From NCBI RefSeq assembly GCF_031157315.1, contig NZ_JAVIFU010000039.1, positions 1-64,000 on the forward strand: DNA of 64,000 nucleotides, in the 5' to 3' direction. Each line of letters opens with the position of its first letter. The first letter of the stretch is position 1. A model generated the notes under the pieces. The model was not told the DNA's origin. It worked only from the letters and a program-made list of their open reading frames with translations, and searched no databases. The translations under genes were made by a program, and so were the position numbers. Origin of the DNA: Paenibacillus sp. LHD-38 (GTDB lineage: Bacteria > Bacillota > Bacilli > Paenibacillales > Paenibacillaceae). Below, in pieces: positions 1 through 9,454 of this stretch.

Positions 1-167
1 GCAACAACCGCAAACAAAAAACTTTCAAAATTGATTAAAAGTCAACTCCAACAATGGATCGCCGGCTTACCTAGCTACCTCAAGGCTTACCTGTCGATTC
101 CTAGCTGCGAAGTTTGAGTTAGTAAAACTAGTAAAAAAGAAGCAAATTCTGCTCAGGGGGACAACGA

Positions 168-1961
168 GTGAACGTGTACAATCGGCTAAAACGATTCGAA
201 TGGTTTCGCAACCGATTAATCCGCAACAAGATTACGCTTGTCTACGTTCCGCTTATTATCATTCCGTTATTCGTGCTCGGCTTTGCCTCTAACCGCATTT
301 ATACCAATGCTATCGTAGAGAAAACGGTAAAAAACGTATCGGATAACTCCTCCCTCATCATCACGCAAATCAACGGCATATTGACGAATGCGACAAGCAC
401 GGCCAATATGCTTACGCTTAATTTGAATAAGGTGCTGGTTGAGGATCAAGCCGGAGCAAGGGGAAGGATGTCGGAGCTTCAGCTCTACACTAAAATCACG
501 AATCAGCTCAGCTTTGCGTTGGTCGTATTCCCTGATGTGGAATCCGCTGCATTCATTGATCAAGGTAATCGTATTTACGGCTCCAACTCGAGCATGGAAA
601 GCCAACAGGAGCTTGCGGCTGGGAGCGAGCTGCTTAGCCGTCTGCAGCAATCAAACGGAGCGAATATTTGGTTTTCGATGCAGAAACGGAATTTTCTCGT
701 GAATAACGAAGAAGAGCCGATCCTTACGCTTGGCAAGCGCATCGTGAACATTAATACGGGCGTGCCGCTCGGCTATCTAATTCTCAATATTAGGGAAAGC
801 GCCTTATCGGCCGTGTATGAAAATATTGGCTCTATCAAGGAAGGCTCTTATTTTATAGCCGATGCCGCAGGACGCATTGTTTCGTCGCAAACCGCGGCCG
901 AGGTGCTGCAGCCGATCAAAGAACCGGCTTTGCTGGAATGGATGCAGGGTAGTAAGGCGAGTGCAAGGGTCCGAACGTCCGAGAACGGCGAGATGCTGCT
1001 CGTCAGCAGCGAGCTTCCGAGCCTCGGCTGGAAGCTGATATCCCAGGTGCCTTATGATCTGCTGACGGAAGACACGAGAAAAATCACAAAGCTTATCCTG
1101 CTGATTGGTCTCGTTTGCTTTGTAATGGCCTTGTTTGTCGCACGGCTGCTGTCGAATGTCATCTCCAAGCCGATTGTCCATTTATCCCGTCACATGAAGA
1201 GGGTAAAGGAAGGGAACCTTGATCAGCAAATCGAGGTAACCTCGGGTGATGAAATCGGCTTACTGGCCTCCGGCTTCAACACGATGATGGGGAGGGTCAA
1301 GGAGCTCTTGGCGAACATTAGCGCGGAGCAGCGCAAGAAGCGGGAATATGAGCTGGCGCTTATGCAGGCGCAGATTAAACCGCATTTTCTGTATAACACG
1401 CTCGACGTCATTTATACGCTGTCCGAGATGGGACGTGCTAGAGATGTGCAGCGAACGACTAAGGCTTTAGCCGATTTCTACCGGGTGGCGCTCAGCCAAG
1501 GCAAGGATCAGATCAGGCTGGAGGAGGAAATGAGGAGCGTGATGGATTACTTGTCCATTCAGCGAATCCGTTACTCCGATGTGTTTGACTTCGAAATGGA
1601 TATTGATCCTGGCATTTTGCATTGCATGATACCGAAGCTGACCGTGCAGCCGCTGGTGGAAAATGCGATTTACCACGGGCTGAAAAATAAATCGACGTTT
1701 GGCCGGCTGACGATTACGGCGAGGCGCGAGGAGCAAAGGATCTTCTTGACCGTCAAGGATGACGGCGCGGGCATAACGGAGGAACGGCTTCAAGCCATAA
1801 ACGGGGGAATGAGGGATTCACAACAGCGGGTGGGCTACGGCCTGAACAGCGTGCACGAGCGAATCAAGCTCTACTTCGGCGAGGCATACGGCGTGCAAAT
1901 CGAGAGCGTGAACGGACTGGGCACAACGGTGATCGCCCAGATTCCCTATCAAGCGGAATAG
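168..1961 (+). CDS. YesM-type sensor histidine kinase
   Basis: Membrane histidine kinase of the His_kinase/YesM class, expected to sense an extracytoplasmic signal and phosphorylate the regulator encoded 14 bp downstream. TM1 lies at about residues 24-44, an extracellular sensing region at about 45-300, TM2 at about 303-326, HAMP at about 326-378. The phospho-acceptor motif KPHFLYNTLD centres on H406, and the C-terminal HATPase carries the N-box QPLVENAIYHG. The start is GTG with CAGGGGG seven bases upstream. The following AraC-type regulator and sugar ABC transporter suggest control of carbohydrate uptake; the ligand cannot be told from sequence. Confidence 0.93.
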   Translation: MNVYNRLKRFEWFRNRLIRNKITLVYVPLIIIPLFVLGFASNRIYTNAIVEKTVKNVSDNSSLIITQINGILTNATSTANMLTLNLNKVLVEDQAGARGRMSELQLYTKITNQLSFALVVFPDVESAAFIDQGNRIYGSNSSMESQQELAAGSELLSRLQQSNGANIWFSMQKRNFLVNNEEEPILTLGKRIVNINTGVPLGYLILNIRESALSAVYENIGSIKEGSYFIADAAGRIVSSQTAAEVLQPIKEPALLEWMQGSKASARVRTSENGEMLLVSSELPSLGWKLISQVPYDLLTEDTRKITKLILLIGLVCFVMALFVARLLSNVISKPIVHLSRHMKRVKEGNLDQQIEVTSGDEIGLLASGFNTMMGRVKELLANISAEQRKKREYELALMQAQIKPHFLYNTLDVIYTLSEMGRARDVQRTTKALADFYRVALSQGKDQIRLEEEMRSVMDYLSIQRIRYSDVFDFEMDIDPGILHCMIPKLTVQPLVENAIYHGLKNKSTFGRLTITARREEQRIFLTVKDDGAGITEERLQAINGGMRDSQQRVGYGLNSVHERIKLYFGEAYGVQIESVNGLGTTVIAQIPYQAE

Positions 1962-1975
1962 GAGCGGAAGAAGCG

Positions 1976-3562
1976 ATGCAAAAAATAATGATCGTGGATG
2001 ATGAAGTTATTTTTCGCGAATATTTGAAAACGGTGCTGGACTGGGAGACACTCGGCTTCACCATAAACCAGGAAGCGAAAAACGGATTAGAAGCGCTTGA
2101 ACTGGCTGCAATTGATCGGCCGGATATTGCGCTTGTTGATATTACGATGCCGTTTATGGATGGGCTGCAGCTTGCAGAGAAACTGAAAGAGCATTATCCC
2201 GAGGTAAGCATCGTTCTGATTACGGGACATAATGAGTTCGAGTATGCGCGAAAGGCGCTCAAGCTCGGCGTTGAGGATTATATTCTGAAGCCCTTCTCCA
2301 AGGACGAGCTGCTCCTTACGCTGGTGAAGCTGCGGCAGCAGCATCAGAAGGCACAGGAGGAGAAGGTTACCCTGCGCGAAAATACGGAGCTGATGAAGGA
2401 AAGCTTTCTCGGTCAGCTGATTAGTCGTGAATACGCGCTATCGGATGAAGAAACGGTCAAGCGGCTGCAGCAGTTTGGCATACAGGCGGAAAGCGGCCAT
2501 TATGTCGCTGCCTGTATCGAGATCGATCACATGGATCGGAAATGGAGCAAAGCGAGCGACCGGCTGCTGATGAAATACGCGGTAACGAATGTGCTGAACG
2601 AGGCGCTGGAGGAGAGCGGCGATTATTTGATCTTTAACGGGCCGGAGGGACGGACTGTAGGCCTTGCCCGGCATAACGGGGAAAGGGACGAGCTGCCCTC
2701 GCTGGAGGGGTATAAGAAGCTATGTTTCCTCATCAAAAAATATTTGAAATTCACCGTCACGGTCGGCGTCGGGCGAAGCAAAGATGGCTTCAAAGGGATT
2801 GCCGCCTCCTATGGCGAAGCGCTGGAGGCGCTGCAAAACAAGTATGTGCTGGGGCATGACCGGGTCATTGCCTACGGGGAGCAATTGCCAAGCAGCGGCA
2901 ACCAGCCCTTCTACCCGCTGGAGGTAAATGAGGAGCTTCTCGTGCTGCTGAGGCTAAATAGCTGGGAGCCCATTGAGCGAAAGCTGGATGAAGTCTTCCA
3001 AACGATTCGCGAGCGGCGGCTGGCGATCGATTATATTTATGTCATCTGTATGGGACTTGTTTCGGTTAACCTCTCCTATTTTGAGGAATCCGGCCATCCC
3101 GTGGAGGATTGCTTCGGGGATCATTTTTTTCCATATAACGAAATTCGGAAGCTGGAATCGGCAGAGCTGACCTTCGACTGGCTCAAGGAGCTGTTCCGCA
3201 AAGCGGTGAGCTACAACAGCAAGCACCGCAATACCCGTTCCTCTAAAATCGCAAAGGCAGCCAAGACGTATATGGAGCAAAATTATGCGGATCCAGGGCT
3301 GCAGCTGGAACAGATTGCTTCGCATGTATATATTAACGCGAGCTATCTGCGCGCGGTATTCAAGAAGGAGATCGGAATTACGGTCAGCGATTATTTAACG
3401 CAATTTCGGATGCAGCAGGCGAAGGAAATGCTCGGTCGCAATCAGGCGCGGCTAACCGACATTGCAGAGAAGGTCGGCTATAATGATCCGGGTTATTTTA
3501 GCAAAAGCTTCAAAAAATTTTACGGGTATTCTCCCAGCGAATATGAAAAGAGCCGCCAATAG
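1976..3562 (+). CDS. YesN-type response regulator, AraC-family output
   Basis: Cytoplasmic response regulator paired with the preceding kinase. The receiver domain occupies residues 1-120, with the acidic pair near D8/D9 and the likely phosphorylated D55 in LVDITMPFMDG. A variable middle region (about 130-410) is followed by a two-helix-turn-helix AraC domain (about 425-525, ending GYSPSEYEKSRQ). ATG is preceded by GGAGCGGA, 14 bp after the kinase stop, so the two are probably co-transcribed. By analogy with YesMN/LplR-like systems it probably activates the ABC transporter operon that begins 170 bp downstream. That target is inferred from position. Confidence 0.93.
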   Translation: MQKIMIVDDEVIFREYLKTVLDWETLGFTINQEAKNGLEALELAAIDRPDIALVDITMPFMDGLQLAEKLKEHYPEVSIVLITGHNEFEYARKALKLGVEDYILKPFSKDELLLTLVKLRQQHQKAQEEKVTLRENTELMKESFLGQLISREYALSDEETVKRLQQFGIQAESGHYVAACIEIDHMDRKWSKASDRLLMKYAVTNVLNEALEESGDYLIFNGPEGRTVGLARHNGERDELPSLEGYKKLCFLIKKYLKFTVTVGVGRSKDGFKGIAASYGEALEALQNKYVLGHDRVIAYGEQLPSSGNQPFYPLEVNEELLVLLRLNSWEPIERKLDEVFQTIRERRLAIDYIYVICMGLVSVNLSYFEESGHPVEDCFGDHFFPYNEIRKLESAELTFDWLKELFRKAVSYNSKHRNTRSSKIAKAAKTYMEQNYADPGLQLEQIASHVYINASYLRAVFKKEIGITVSDYLTQFRMQQAKEMLGRNQARLTDIAEKVGYNDPGYFSKSFKKFYGYSPSEYEKSRQ

Positions 3563-3571
3563 CGGCTCTTT
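3547..3571 (+). terminator. Hairpin overlapping the response-regulator stop codon
   Basis: A perfect 10-bp stem (AAAGAGCCGC / GCGGCTCTTT, loop CAATA) whose right arm begins at the last base of the stop codon. The U-tail is short (TTTATT), so termination may be partial. Confidence 0.6.
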
Positions 3572-3733
3572 ATTGCGATATAACAATTTATAAGTTTTCA
3601 ATGGTAAATCTGCGGATTTTACCAAAAGCACGCAGTTTCTTCATTATCAAGACGGAACGGATTGCTTATACTCAGAAATGTAAAGAGCACGAAGAGAGCG
3701 ATTTCAATAGAACAAACTTTAGGGGGCCAAACA

Positions 3734-5086
3734 ATGAGAAAGCTGGCAATTGCAGTGATGAGTCTTTGCTTGATATTCGTGGCAGCCTGCGGCTCCGCGG
3801 GCAATAATGAGGCTGCGAACAACAATGCGGCGAGTGAAGGCAACAAAGAGACGGCGACTAATGCCGTGCAGGAGGAGACGAAGACGGAAGAAGTGAAGCC
3901 GGTTAAGCTTCGGATCTACGCGCAGTATGCCGATGACGATACCAAGCTTCCTTATGATTATGCGATTGCGGAATTGAAGAAGGAAATGCCGAACGTCGAG
4001 CTGGAGCTGGAAGTACAGGCGCAGGATGACGGCCAAAAGCTGAAAACCTATGCGGCAACGGGCAACCTGCCGGATATTTTCCAAGCGGGGCTGGATATCA
4101 TTACAACGTTCAAAAAATCCGGCAACATTCTCGAGCTGGATTCTTACGTTAGCGAGCTTGGCTTTAAAGACAAAATGTTTCCGAGCACGATGAACACGCT
4201 GGTAGCCGACGATGGACATACTTACGCGTTCCCGTATTCAGGCAATGAATTTGTACTCCTCTATTACAACAAAGAGCTGTTCGAGAAAAATGGCGTGAAA
4301 GTGCCGACCACCTACGATGAGCTGATGACGGCGGTTAAAGCATTTAATGCGGCTGGCATTACTCCGCTGTCGCTGTTTGCCAAAGAGAAATGGCCGACGG
4401 TTGCTTTGTTCGATATGTTCGTTACCCGCAATGAGCCGCAAGGCATTCTGAAGCTGGATAAAGGCCAAGCGAGCGCAAGTGATCCTGCTTACAAGGAAGC
4501 GGCTGAAAAAATTATCGAGCTTGTAAAAGCAGGCATGCTGCCTAAGGGCGCAACGAACCTGAATTACGATCAAGCTGCAGCTTTGTTCCATCAGGGCAAA
4601 GCAGCCATGTTCCTGAATGGGAATTGGGAAATTGCGGAATCGACGAAGCAGCTGGGAGACAAAGCAGGCTGGACGTACTTCCCAGGCAAAGACGCAGCAA
4701 ACTACGAAGCAAGCAAATACGCGTTCAGCGGCGGCGGCGGTCCAGGCGGCTACGCTGTAAATCCGGATACGAAGGATAAAGATTTGGCAGCTAAGCTAGC
4801 CGCTTTCCTATCGCTTAAATTTGCAGAGTACAAATATACGGAGCGCGGCAATCCGATTGTAGCTACAAAGGTAGATAAAGCGATCATTACCGAATATCCT
4901 CCGATGATGAAGCAGCTCTCCGATGACATCGCCAAAATCACAAGCACGACTTCATTCGCATGGGGGCTGTCGGATGCTAAGTTTAAAGCAGCGTTAGAAG
5001 ATGCGTCGCAAAGCTTGATGACCGGCGCATACAGCGCGGAGCAATTTATCGAGGACGTGAACAAAGCCGTTCCAGCCGCGAAGTAG
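3734..5086 (+). CDS. ABC transporter sugar-binding lipoprotein
   Basis: Extracellular solute-binding protein (family 1) of a carbohydrate ABC importer, 450 residues. The chosen ATG follows AGGGGGCC and opens a lipoprotein signal peptide (MRKLAIAVMSLCLIF) with lipobox VAAC, so mature protein is predicted to be lipid-anchored at Cys20. A low-complexity N/A/E/T tether follows, then the two-lobed binding domain. An upstream in-frame ATG at 3662 would bury the signal peptide and has no better ribosome site. The two permeases follow; no ATPase gene is present, so a shared MsmX-type ATPase is inferred. The sugar is unknown. Confidence 0.92.
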   Translation: MRKLAIAVMSLCLIFVAACGSAGNNEAANNNAASEGNKETATNAVQEETKTEEVKPVKLRIYAQYADDDTKLPYDYAIAELKKEMPNVELELEVQAQDDGQKLKTYAATGNLPDIFQAGLDIITTFKKSGNILELDSYVSELGFKDKMFPSTMNTLVADDGHTYAFPYSGNEFVLLYYNKELFEKNGVKVPTTYDELMTAVKAFNAAGITPLSLFAKEKWPTVALFDMFVTRNEPQGILKLDKGQASASDPAYKEAAEKIIELVKAGMLPKGATNLNYDQAAALFHQGKAAMFLNGNWEIAESTKQLGDKAGWTYFPGKDAANYEASKYAFSGGGGPGGYAVNPDTKDKDLAAKLAAFLSLKFAEYKYTERGNPIVATKVDKAIITEYPPMMKQLSDDIAKITSTTSFAWGLSDAKFKAALEDASQSLMTGAYSAEQFIEDVNKAVPAAK

Positions 5087-5127
5087 CAGCTGCGGAGGCA
5101 AGCAATAGATAAAGGGTAAACGAGGCG

Positions 5128-5162
5128 GAACTCACTCCCATAGGCATGAACGGGGTGGGTTC
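5128..5162 (+). promoter_or_regulatory. Intercistronic stem-loop between binding protein and permeases
   Basis: An 11-bp stem (5128-5138 with 5152-5162, two G:U pairs) lies between the lipoprotein and first permease genes without a following U-run. Such stem-loops often protect or attenuate mRNA so that binding protein exceeds permease. The role here is inferred. Confidence 0.5.
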
Positions 5163-5225
5163 TAGCTCTCTTTAGCCGAAACGCGGAAACGGTTGGATAG
5201 TCAGACTCGCAGAGGAAGTGATGAA

Positions 5226-6107
5226 ATGAACAAATTTCTGGGGAACAAGACAGCGATACTTTTGTTTATATTGCCAGCTCTCCTTTTATATACCGTGATG
5301 GTATTTTACCCGATCGTCCAAACGTTTTTTCGCAGTATGTATGAGTGGGACGGCCTATCGGATGGCACTTTTATTTGGTTCGATAACTATACGAGACTGT
5401 TTCAAGACAGCTTGTTCTTTACCTCCCTTAAAAATGGACTTATCTTCGCGGTTATCATTACGGTAACCCAGATCGGGATCGGCTCCATTCTAGCCTTTGC
5501 GGTTGCCGACGCCAAGTTTAAGGGCCGCAAAATTTTGCGCATCAGCTTTTTTATACCGGTGGTTCTTTCGATTACGGTCGTTTGCCAGTTATGGCTGTCG
5601 ATCTATAACGGCGAATACGGACTCATTAATAAAGTATTTGAATTACTTGGGCTTGAATACAAGCAGGATTGGCTTACGAGCAGCAAATCGGCGATTATCG
5701 CGATTGCATTCGTGAATGCCTGGCAGTACATGGGTTATCACTTCGCCCTGCTGCTCGCGGGAGTAAAGTCCGTTCCTGAACAATATATGGAGGCCGCCCG
5801 CATCGATGGCGCAACGAAGCTGCAAGCGATTCTGAAAATCAATATTCCGATGATGGCGGAAACGTATAAATTTTGCTTGGTATTCGCCATTACGGGTGGG
5901 CTGAACGCCTTTGCCAATATGTACATTATGACTAGCGGCGGCCCGGGAACCTCGACTTACACGCTTACCTATCTCATGTACCGTTCTGCATTCCGAGTAG
6001 GAGAGTTTGGTTACGGCAGTGCGGCAGCGGCCATTCTCGTCATTGAATGTCTCATTGCAACGCTGATTATCAACCGACTGATTGCTAGAGAACGCATATC
6101 ATACTAG
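5226..6107 (+). CDS. ABC sugar transporter permease, MalF/LplB-like
   Basis: Inner-membrane permease of the carbohydrate importer, 293 residues with about six membrane segments, starting with a hydrophobic helix at about residues 10-32. The cytoplasmic EAA loop (YMEAARIDGATKLQAILKI, near residue 188) is the ATPase-coupling motif. ATG at 5226 is chosen because AGAGGAA lies eight bases upstream; an in-frame ATG at 5193 would add a hydrophilic extension with no ribosome site. The second permease begins 15 bp after this stop, indicating translational linkage. Confidence 0.92.
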   Translation: MNKFLGNKTAILLFILPALLLYTVMVFYPIVQTFFRSMYEWDGLSDGTFIWFDNYTRLFQDSLFFTSLKNGLIFAVIITVTQIGIGSILAFAVADAKFKGRKILRISFFIPVVLSITVVCQLWLSIYNGEYGLINKVFELLGLEYKQDWLTSSKSAIIAIAFVNAWQYMGYHFALLLAGVKSVPEQYMEAARIDGATKLQAILKINIPMMAETYKFCLVFAITGGLNAFANMYIMTSGGPGTSTYTLTYLMYRSAFRVGEFGYGSAAAAILVIECLIATLIINRLIARERISY

Positions 6108-6122
6108 AGGAGGCGGGCGAAG

Positions 6123-6965
6123 ATGGCCTGGATGATGAAGCTTAGAAAAAACAACCCGAGCATGCCGATCTTTTTGTGGCTGTATGCGCTCTTATCGGTA
6201 TATCCGCTCGTATGGATGATCTTTTATTCTTTGAAAAGCAACGATGAAATTTTCGTAACGAACCCATTCGGTCCGCCTGTACATTTACGGTTTGAGAACT
6301 ATGTAGAGGCATGGTCGAAATATAACGTTCCGGTTTATTTTATGAACAGCTTGCTGGTTGCGGCGGCTACGGTAGCGGGGGCTATTCTGCTCGCGGTCAT
6401 GTTCTCGTATGCGGCGGCAAGGCTGCGCTGGCGTTTTAGCAAAATCGCTCATACGTATATCCTTGTGGGCATGTTCATCCCGATCCAAGTCATTATGATT
6501 CCGCTTGCGATTCTTGTGAGGGATCTGAATTTGGCTAATACTTACGGGGCATTGATCATTCCTTATATTGCTTTTAATATTTCATTTGCTTCCATGGTGT
6601 TCTATGGCTTCTTCCGCAGCATTCCTATTGAGATGGAAGAGTCGGCTTGCATTGACGGTGCGAGCATTTACCGGACATTCTTCAGTATTATGCTGCCGAT
6701 CATTAAGCCTGCGCTCGCTACGATGGTTATTTTTATTTTTCTGAATTCATGGAATGAATTTACGATGGCCGTCATTCTGATTACCAAAGAAAGCTTGAAG
6801 ACGCTGCCGCTTGGCTTGCTGTTTTTCCAAGGGCAATTTACGACGGATTGGGGCGCGATGGGAGCGGCGATGACGATTGCCAGCCTGCCGACGGTGCTGA
6901 TCTACATCCTGTTCAGCGAACAGGTTGAGAACGCGCTTACCGTCGGCTCGGCTGTAAAAGGTTAA
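6123..6965 (+). CDS. ABC sugar transporter permease, MalG/LplC-like
   Basis: Second permease of the importer, 280 residues, about six transmembrane helices. The coupling loop EMEESACIDGASIYRTFFSI is near residues 175-195, and the MalG-like C-terminus ends in AVKG. ATG follows AGGAGG overlapping the previous stop. It is the last gene of the operon and converges with the next gene, the two stop codons being only 3 bp apart, with no obvious terminator between them. Confidence 0.92.
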   Translation: MAWMMKLRKNNPSMPIFLWLYALLSVYPLVWMIFYSLKSNDEIFVTNPFGPPVHLRFENYVEAWSKYNVPVYFMNSLLVAAATVAGAILLAVMFSYAAARLRWRFSKIAHTYILVGMFIPIQVIMIPLAILVRDLNLANTYGALIIPYIAFNISFASMVFYGFFRSIPIEMEESACIDGASIYRTFFSIMLPIIKPALATMVIFIFLNSWNEFTMAVILITKESLKTLPLGLLFFQGQFTTDWGAMGAAMTIASLPTVLIYILFSEQVENALTVGSAVKG

Positions 6966-6968
6966 GCT

Positions 6969-8237
6969 TTATTCGTTCTTTTTATAGACGCGATCCTCGG
7001 AGTTGCTGCTCACGAGTTCGCATTGGCCCGCTGCGGCAAGCTTGTCCATGTAAGCGGCAACGGCGATATAAATGCCGGGCTTGCCCGTAGACATCCGCGT
7101 ATCCTGTACGAGCTTTTGCTCGATGAGGAAGTTGGAAATGGCAAGGGTGCTGATGCGGCCGTATTTGATAGCATCATCAACAACGCGCTGAGCTGAGGGA
7201 GACAGGTAGAAGGGGCTTGAACGCTTCGCATCCGAGCTGCTTACCTCGCTGTCTCTTCGCGCAGCGGCGCCGAGCTTCCTGCCGGCCTCCTCGTATGCGG
7301 ACGCATCTTGATTTGGATTCGCCGGAGGCTCATCAAACCGAAACGCGCCTTGGCTTTCTGCCTCCTCATCGAAGACGAAAGCGCCTTGGCTGTTGTCTGA
7401 TTGATCGAACACGAAGGCCGCTTGGCCGTTATCCGTTTCTTCAAAGCTGAATGCCCCTTGGACAGCATCGTATTCCCCAAAATTAAAGGAGCCTTGATCA
7501 GCGCTCGGCATATCGCTGTCATGGGCAGGTTCACTGCTATCCTCGCTGCCGTAGCCGCTCGGAGTATTCTCCGCCCCCGAACCGATAGGCTCCTCGTCTT
7601 CGGATGCGGATGGATCGAAGTAAGTTAAAGCGGCTGCCAGCCGCTTTTTTCTGCTTGCGACATCAAGCTCATGCAGCCTTCTGCGGATACGGGCAAGCTG
7701 CCGATCGAGCAGCGGAAGCTTGACATCGATTTGAGCCTGGATATCAGGCGGTACGTCAAGCTCAGCCGGCAGCGGCAGAAAAAGATGCTGACCCAGCTGC
7801 CAGCCATCCCGGAACTTGCTAAGCACTTCGTGCATTTCACCGTCCAGCACATCGAAACCCTTCATGATATCGGCGACGGCTTTCGCATCGATACCCGTAT
7901 GCAGCTGCAGGTGCTCGATGCCAAAATAGCGAATTGTGTTCGTCGGCAAATGAAGCACCTGATGCTGATAGCGCAGCGAACGCCCACACTCGCATTTCGT
8001 ATGAGGTGAGACCTCGCCGCTGTCGGTAAATCCGATATAGTCCCATTCCTCGATAAATGATTCAATATCCTCAAACTGCGCATCCTCGGGGATGAACTGG
8101 CATTTTTTTCGCGCAAGCTGCCTTGCAAACAACGTTCTTCTGCCTCTGACAAGCTCATGATGCATGAAATGACGTTGCTCTTCGGACAGCTGCCCCATGA
8201 TGTGATCGCGCTGCTCCAGCGTCATCTCATATTTCAT
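6969..8237 (-). CDS. Unknown protein with five 12-residue repeats
   Basis: A 422-residue soluble protein; I do not recognise a catalytic family with confidence. The N-terminal half (1-205) is charged and helical with a CECG motif near residue 82. A disordered acidic stretch (205-247) leads into five exactly contiguous 12-residue repeats (248-307) of the form QGAFxFDExxxx. The C-terminal ~75 residues (STLAISNFLIEQKLV and following) look like a small winged-helix-like domain and may match the DUF3895 family of Bacillales, which I cannot verify. GGAGGTG precedes the ATG. It is convergent with the sugar-permease gene. Confidence 0.8.
   Translation of the reverse strand: MKYEMTLEQRDHIMGQLSEEQRHFMHHELVRGRRTLFARQLARKKCQFIPEDAQFEDIESFIEEWDYIGFTDSGEVSPHTKCECGRSLRYQHQVLHLPTNTIRYFGIEHLQLHTGIDAKAVADIMKGFDVLDGEMHEVLSKFRDGWQLGQHLFLPLPAELDVPPDIQAQIDVKLPLLDRQLARIRRRLHELDVASRKKRLAAALTYFDPSASEDEEPIGSGAENTPSGYGSEDSSEPAHDSDMPSADQGSFNFGEYDAVQGAFSFEETDNGQAAFVFDQSDNSQGAFVFDEEAESQGAFRFDEPPANPNQDASAYEEAGRKLGAAARRDSEVSSSDAKRSSPFYLSPSAQRVVDDAIKYGRISTLAISNFLIEQKLVQDTRMSTGKPGIYIAVAAYMDKLAAAGQCELVSSNSEDRVYKKNE
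7317..7496 (-). repeat. Five tandem 36-bp coding repeats
   Basis: This DNA encodes residues 248-307 of the surrounding gene as five in-phase 12-residue units, each starting Q(G/A)(A/S)F and continuing xF(D/E/G). The phenylalanine pair is kept in every unit while the last four residues vary. Confidence 0.85.
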
Positions 8238-8482
8238 AGCGCACCTCCATCGGTATAACTTAATCCTCTTATACGAGCTTGCAGCATCGCAGAGGTTAGC
8301 TTTTCTTTTGCGGCATTAATTTCTTCATTATAGATGGGGCTGGACAATAAGTCATTAGAGACCTGCTTTGAAGCAAAATAGGAAGCGAAGAAATGCTGTC
8401 GAATGAGCCGTCTTAATCGTATATAATGAAGGTTAGGTTCAGCGGCTTGCAAAGGAGCTGCCGCAGGGGGAGGTTGTTGCTG

Positions 8483-9139
8483 ATGACCAGCAAGGAAAAA
8501 AAGCTTGATGCGCCCAAAATTCCGGATGCGCTCACGCCATTGACGGTGCCGGACTACGAGTGGGCGGATGAGTATGAGATTAGCGACAGGATCATTGAGG
8601 ATTGCGGCATTCATAATCAATCAGCTTATAAGATTTGCATCGATAAAGCGGTGTTCCAAAATGTCGTGTTCCGGGCCGTGAGCTTACGGAAAGCAGAATT
8701 TACGGATGTTCGGTTCGTCAATTGCGACTTATCGAATATCGATTTGAGCGAAGTGATTTTGCACCGCGTATCCTTTCATAATTGTAAACTGCTCGGCATG
8801 GATATTACGGGCTCGACGCTGCGCAACGTTTGGTTCGAGCAATGTTACGCGGATTATGCCGTACTTCGATTCACCAACGCCAAGGGAGTCAAATTCGAGA
8901 AAACCTCGCTTGCCAAAGCGGATATGTCCAATATGACATTATCCAACTTTTACTTAAGGGAATCCAATATCGATCAAGCACAGTTTTCGCAGACGAAGCT
9001 CGGCGGCATCGATATCAGCAGCTGCGAGTTCAACAGCCTGGGTGCAGCGATTGAGGATTTGCGGCGCTGCATCATATCGCCCGCGCAGGCGATTACGTTT
9101 GCCACGATTTTTGGGCTGGTCGTGGATGACGGCTTGTAA
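8483..9139 (+). CDS. Pentapeptide-repeat family protein
   Basis: A 218-residue protein. A short N-terminal region (1-40) precedes a run of pentapeptide-like repeats (about residues 55-190), e.g. FTDVR FVNCD LSNID LSEVI, FEKTS LAKAD MSNMT, forecasting a right-handed quadrilateral beta-helix. The molecular role is unknown; members range from gyrase-protecting proteins to plain scaffolds. The start ATG at 8483 has GGGGGAGGT nine bases upstream; an in-frame ATG at 8426 would add a basic extension with no ribosome site. Divergent from the repeat protein, with a 245-bp gap in which I see no other gene. A strong terminator follows. Confidence 0.85.
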   Translation: MTSKEKKLDAPKIPDALTPLTVPDYEWADEYEISDRIIEDCGIHNQSAYKICIDKAVFQNVVFRAVSLRKAEFTDVRFVNCDLSNIDLSEVILHRVSFHNCKLLGMDITGSTLRNVWFEQCYADYAVLRFTNAKGVKFEKTSLAKADMSNMTLSNFYLRESNIDQAQFSQTKLGGIDISSCEFNSLGAAIEDLRRCIISPAQAITFATIFGLVVDDGL

Positions 9140-9176
9140 TTGCTAAAGCAATAGCCATTCTAGAAAATGAGTGAGA

Positions 9177-9212
9177 ACGACACCAGCGTGCGAGCAGGTG
9201 TCGTCTTTTTTT
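9177..9212 (+). terminator. Rho-independent terminator
   Basis: Stem ACGACACC / GGTGTCGT with a 12-base loop, followed by C and seven T residues. It ends the pentapeptide-repeat transcript. Confidence 0.88.
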
Positions 9213-9342
9213 GAAGTAAAATGGCTTGGACTTTATGGATTGGGATAATTAAGGCGGGTGAAAAAAACGAACCTTAGTGAACTTATCAGTGGTTAGATTA
9301 GTGAAATAAGACAGCCTGACTGGAGTTCATTGCTGTTTATAT

Positions 9343-9356
9343 TGTTCAGTTGAACA
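9343..9356. promoter_or_regulatory. Candidate operator upstream of the SLH glycosidase
   Basis: A perfect dyad, TGTTCA-GT-TGAACA, about 100 bp before the TTG start. The surrounding 240 bp (9213-9454) contain no gene. A regulator site is inferred from symmetry only. Confidence 0.35.
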
Positions 9357-9404
9357 GGGGGGGTATCTTCGATATCATTTGTGTTGACGTTCTGCCATCC
9401 TAGT

Positions 9405-9418
9405 TGTAAGCGCATTCA
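9405..9418 (+). promoter_or_regulatory. cre-like site
   Basis: TGTAAGCGCATTCA matches 13 of 14 positions of the Bacillales catabolite-responsive element (TGWNANCGNTNWCA), the mismatch being at position 10. It lies 37 bp before the start of a polysaccharide-degrading enzyme, a usual CcpA target. Confidence 0.4.
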
Positions 9419-9454
9419 GAATGAGCGATCAACAAGCTTGAAGGAGGAATACGA

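Noticed and set aside
9384..9412. TTGACG as -35 box for the giant glycosidase gene
   Set aside because: No acceptable -10 sequence at 16-18 bp.
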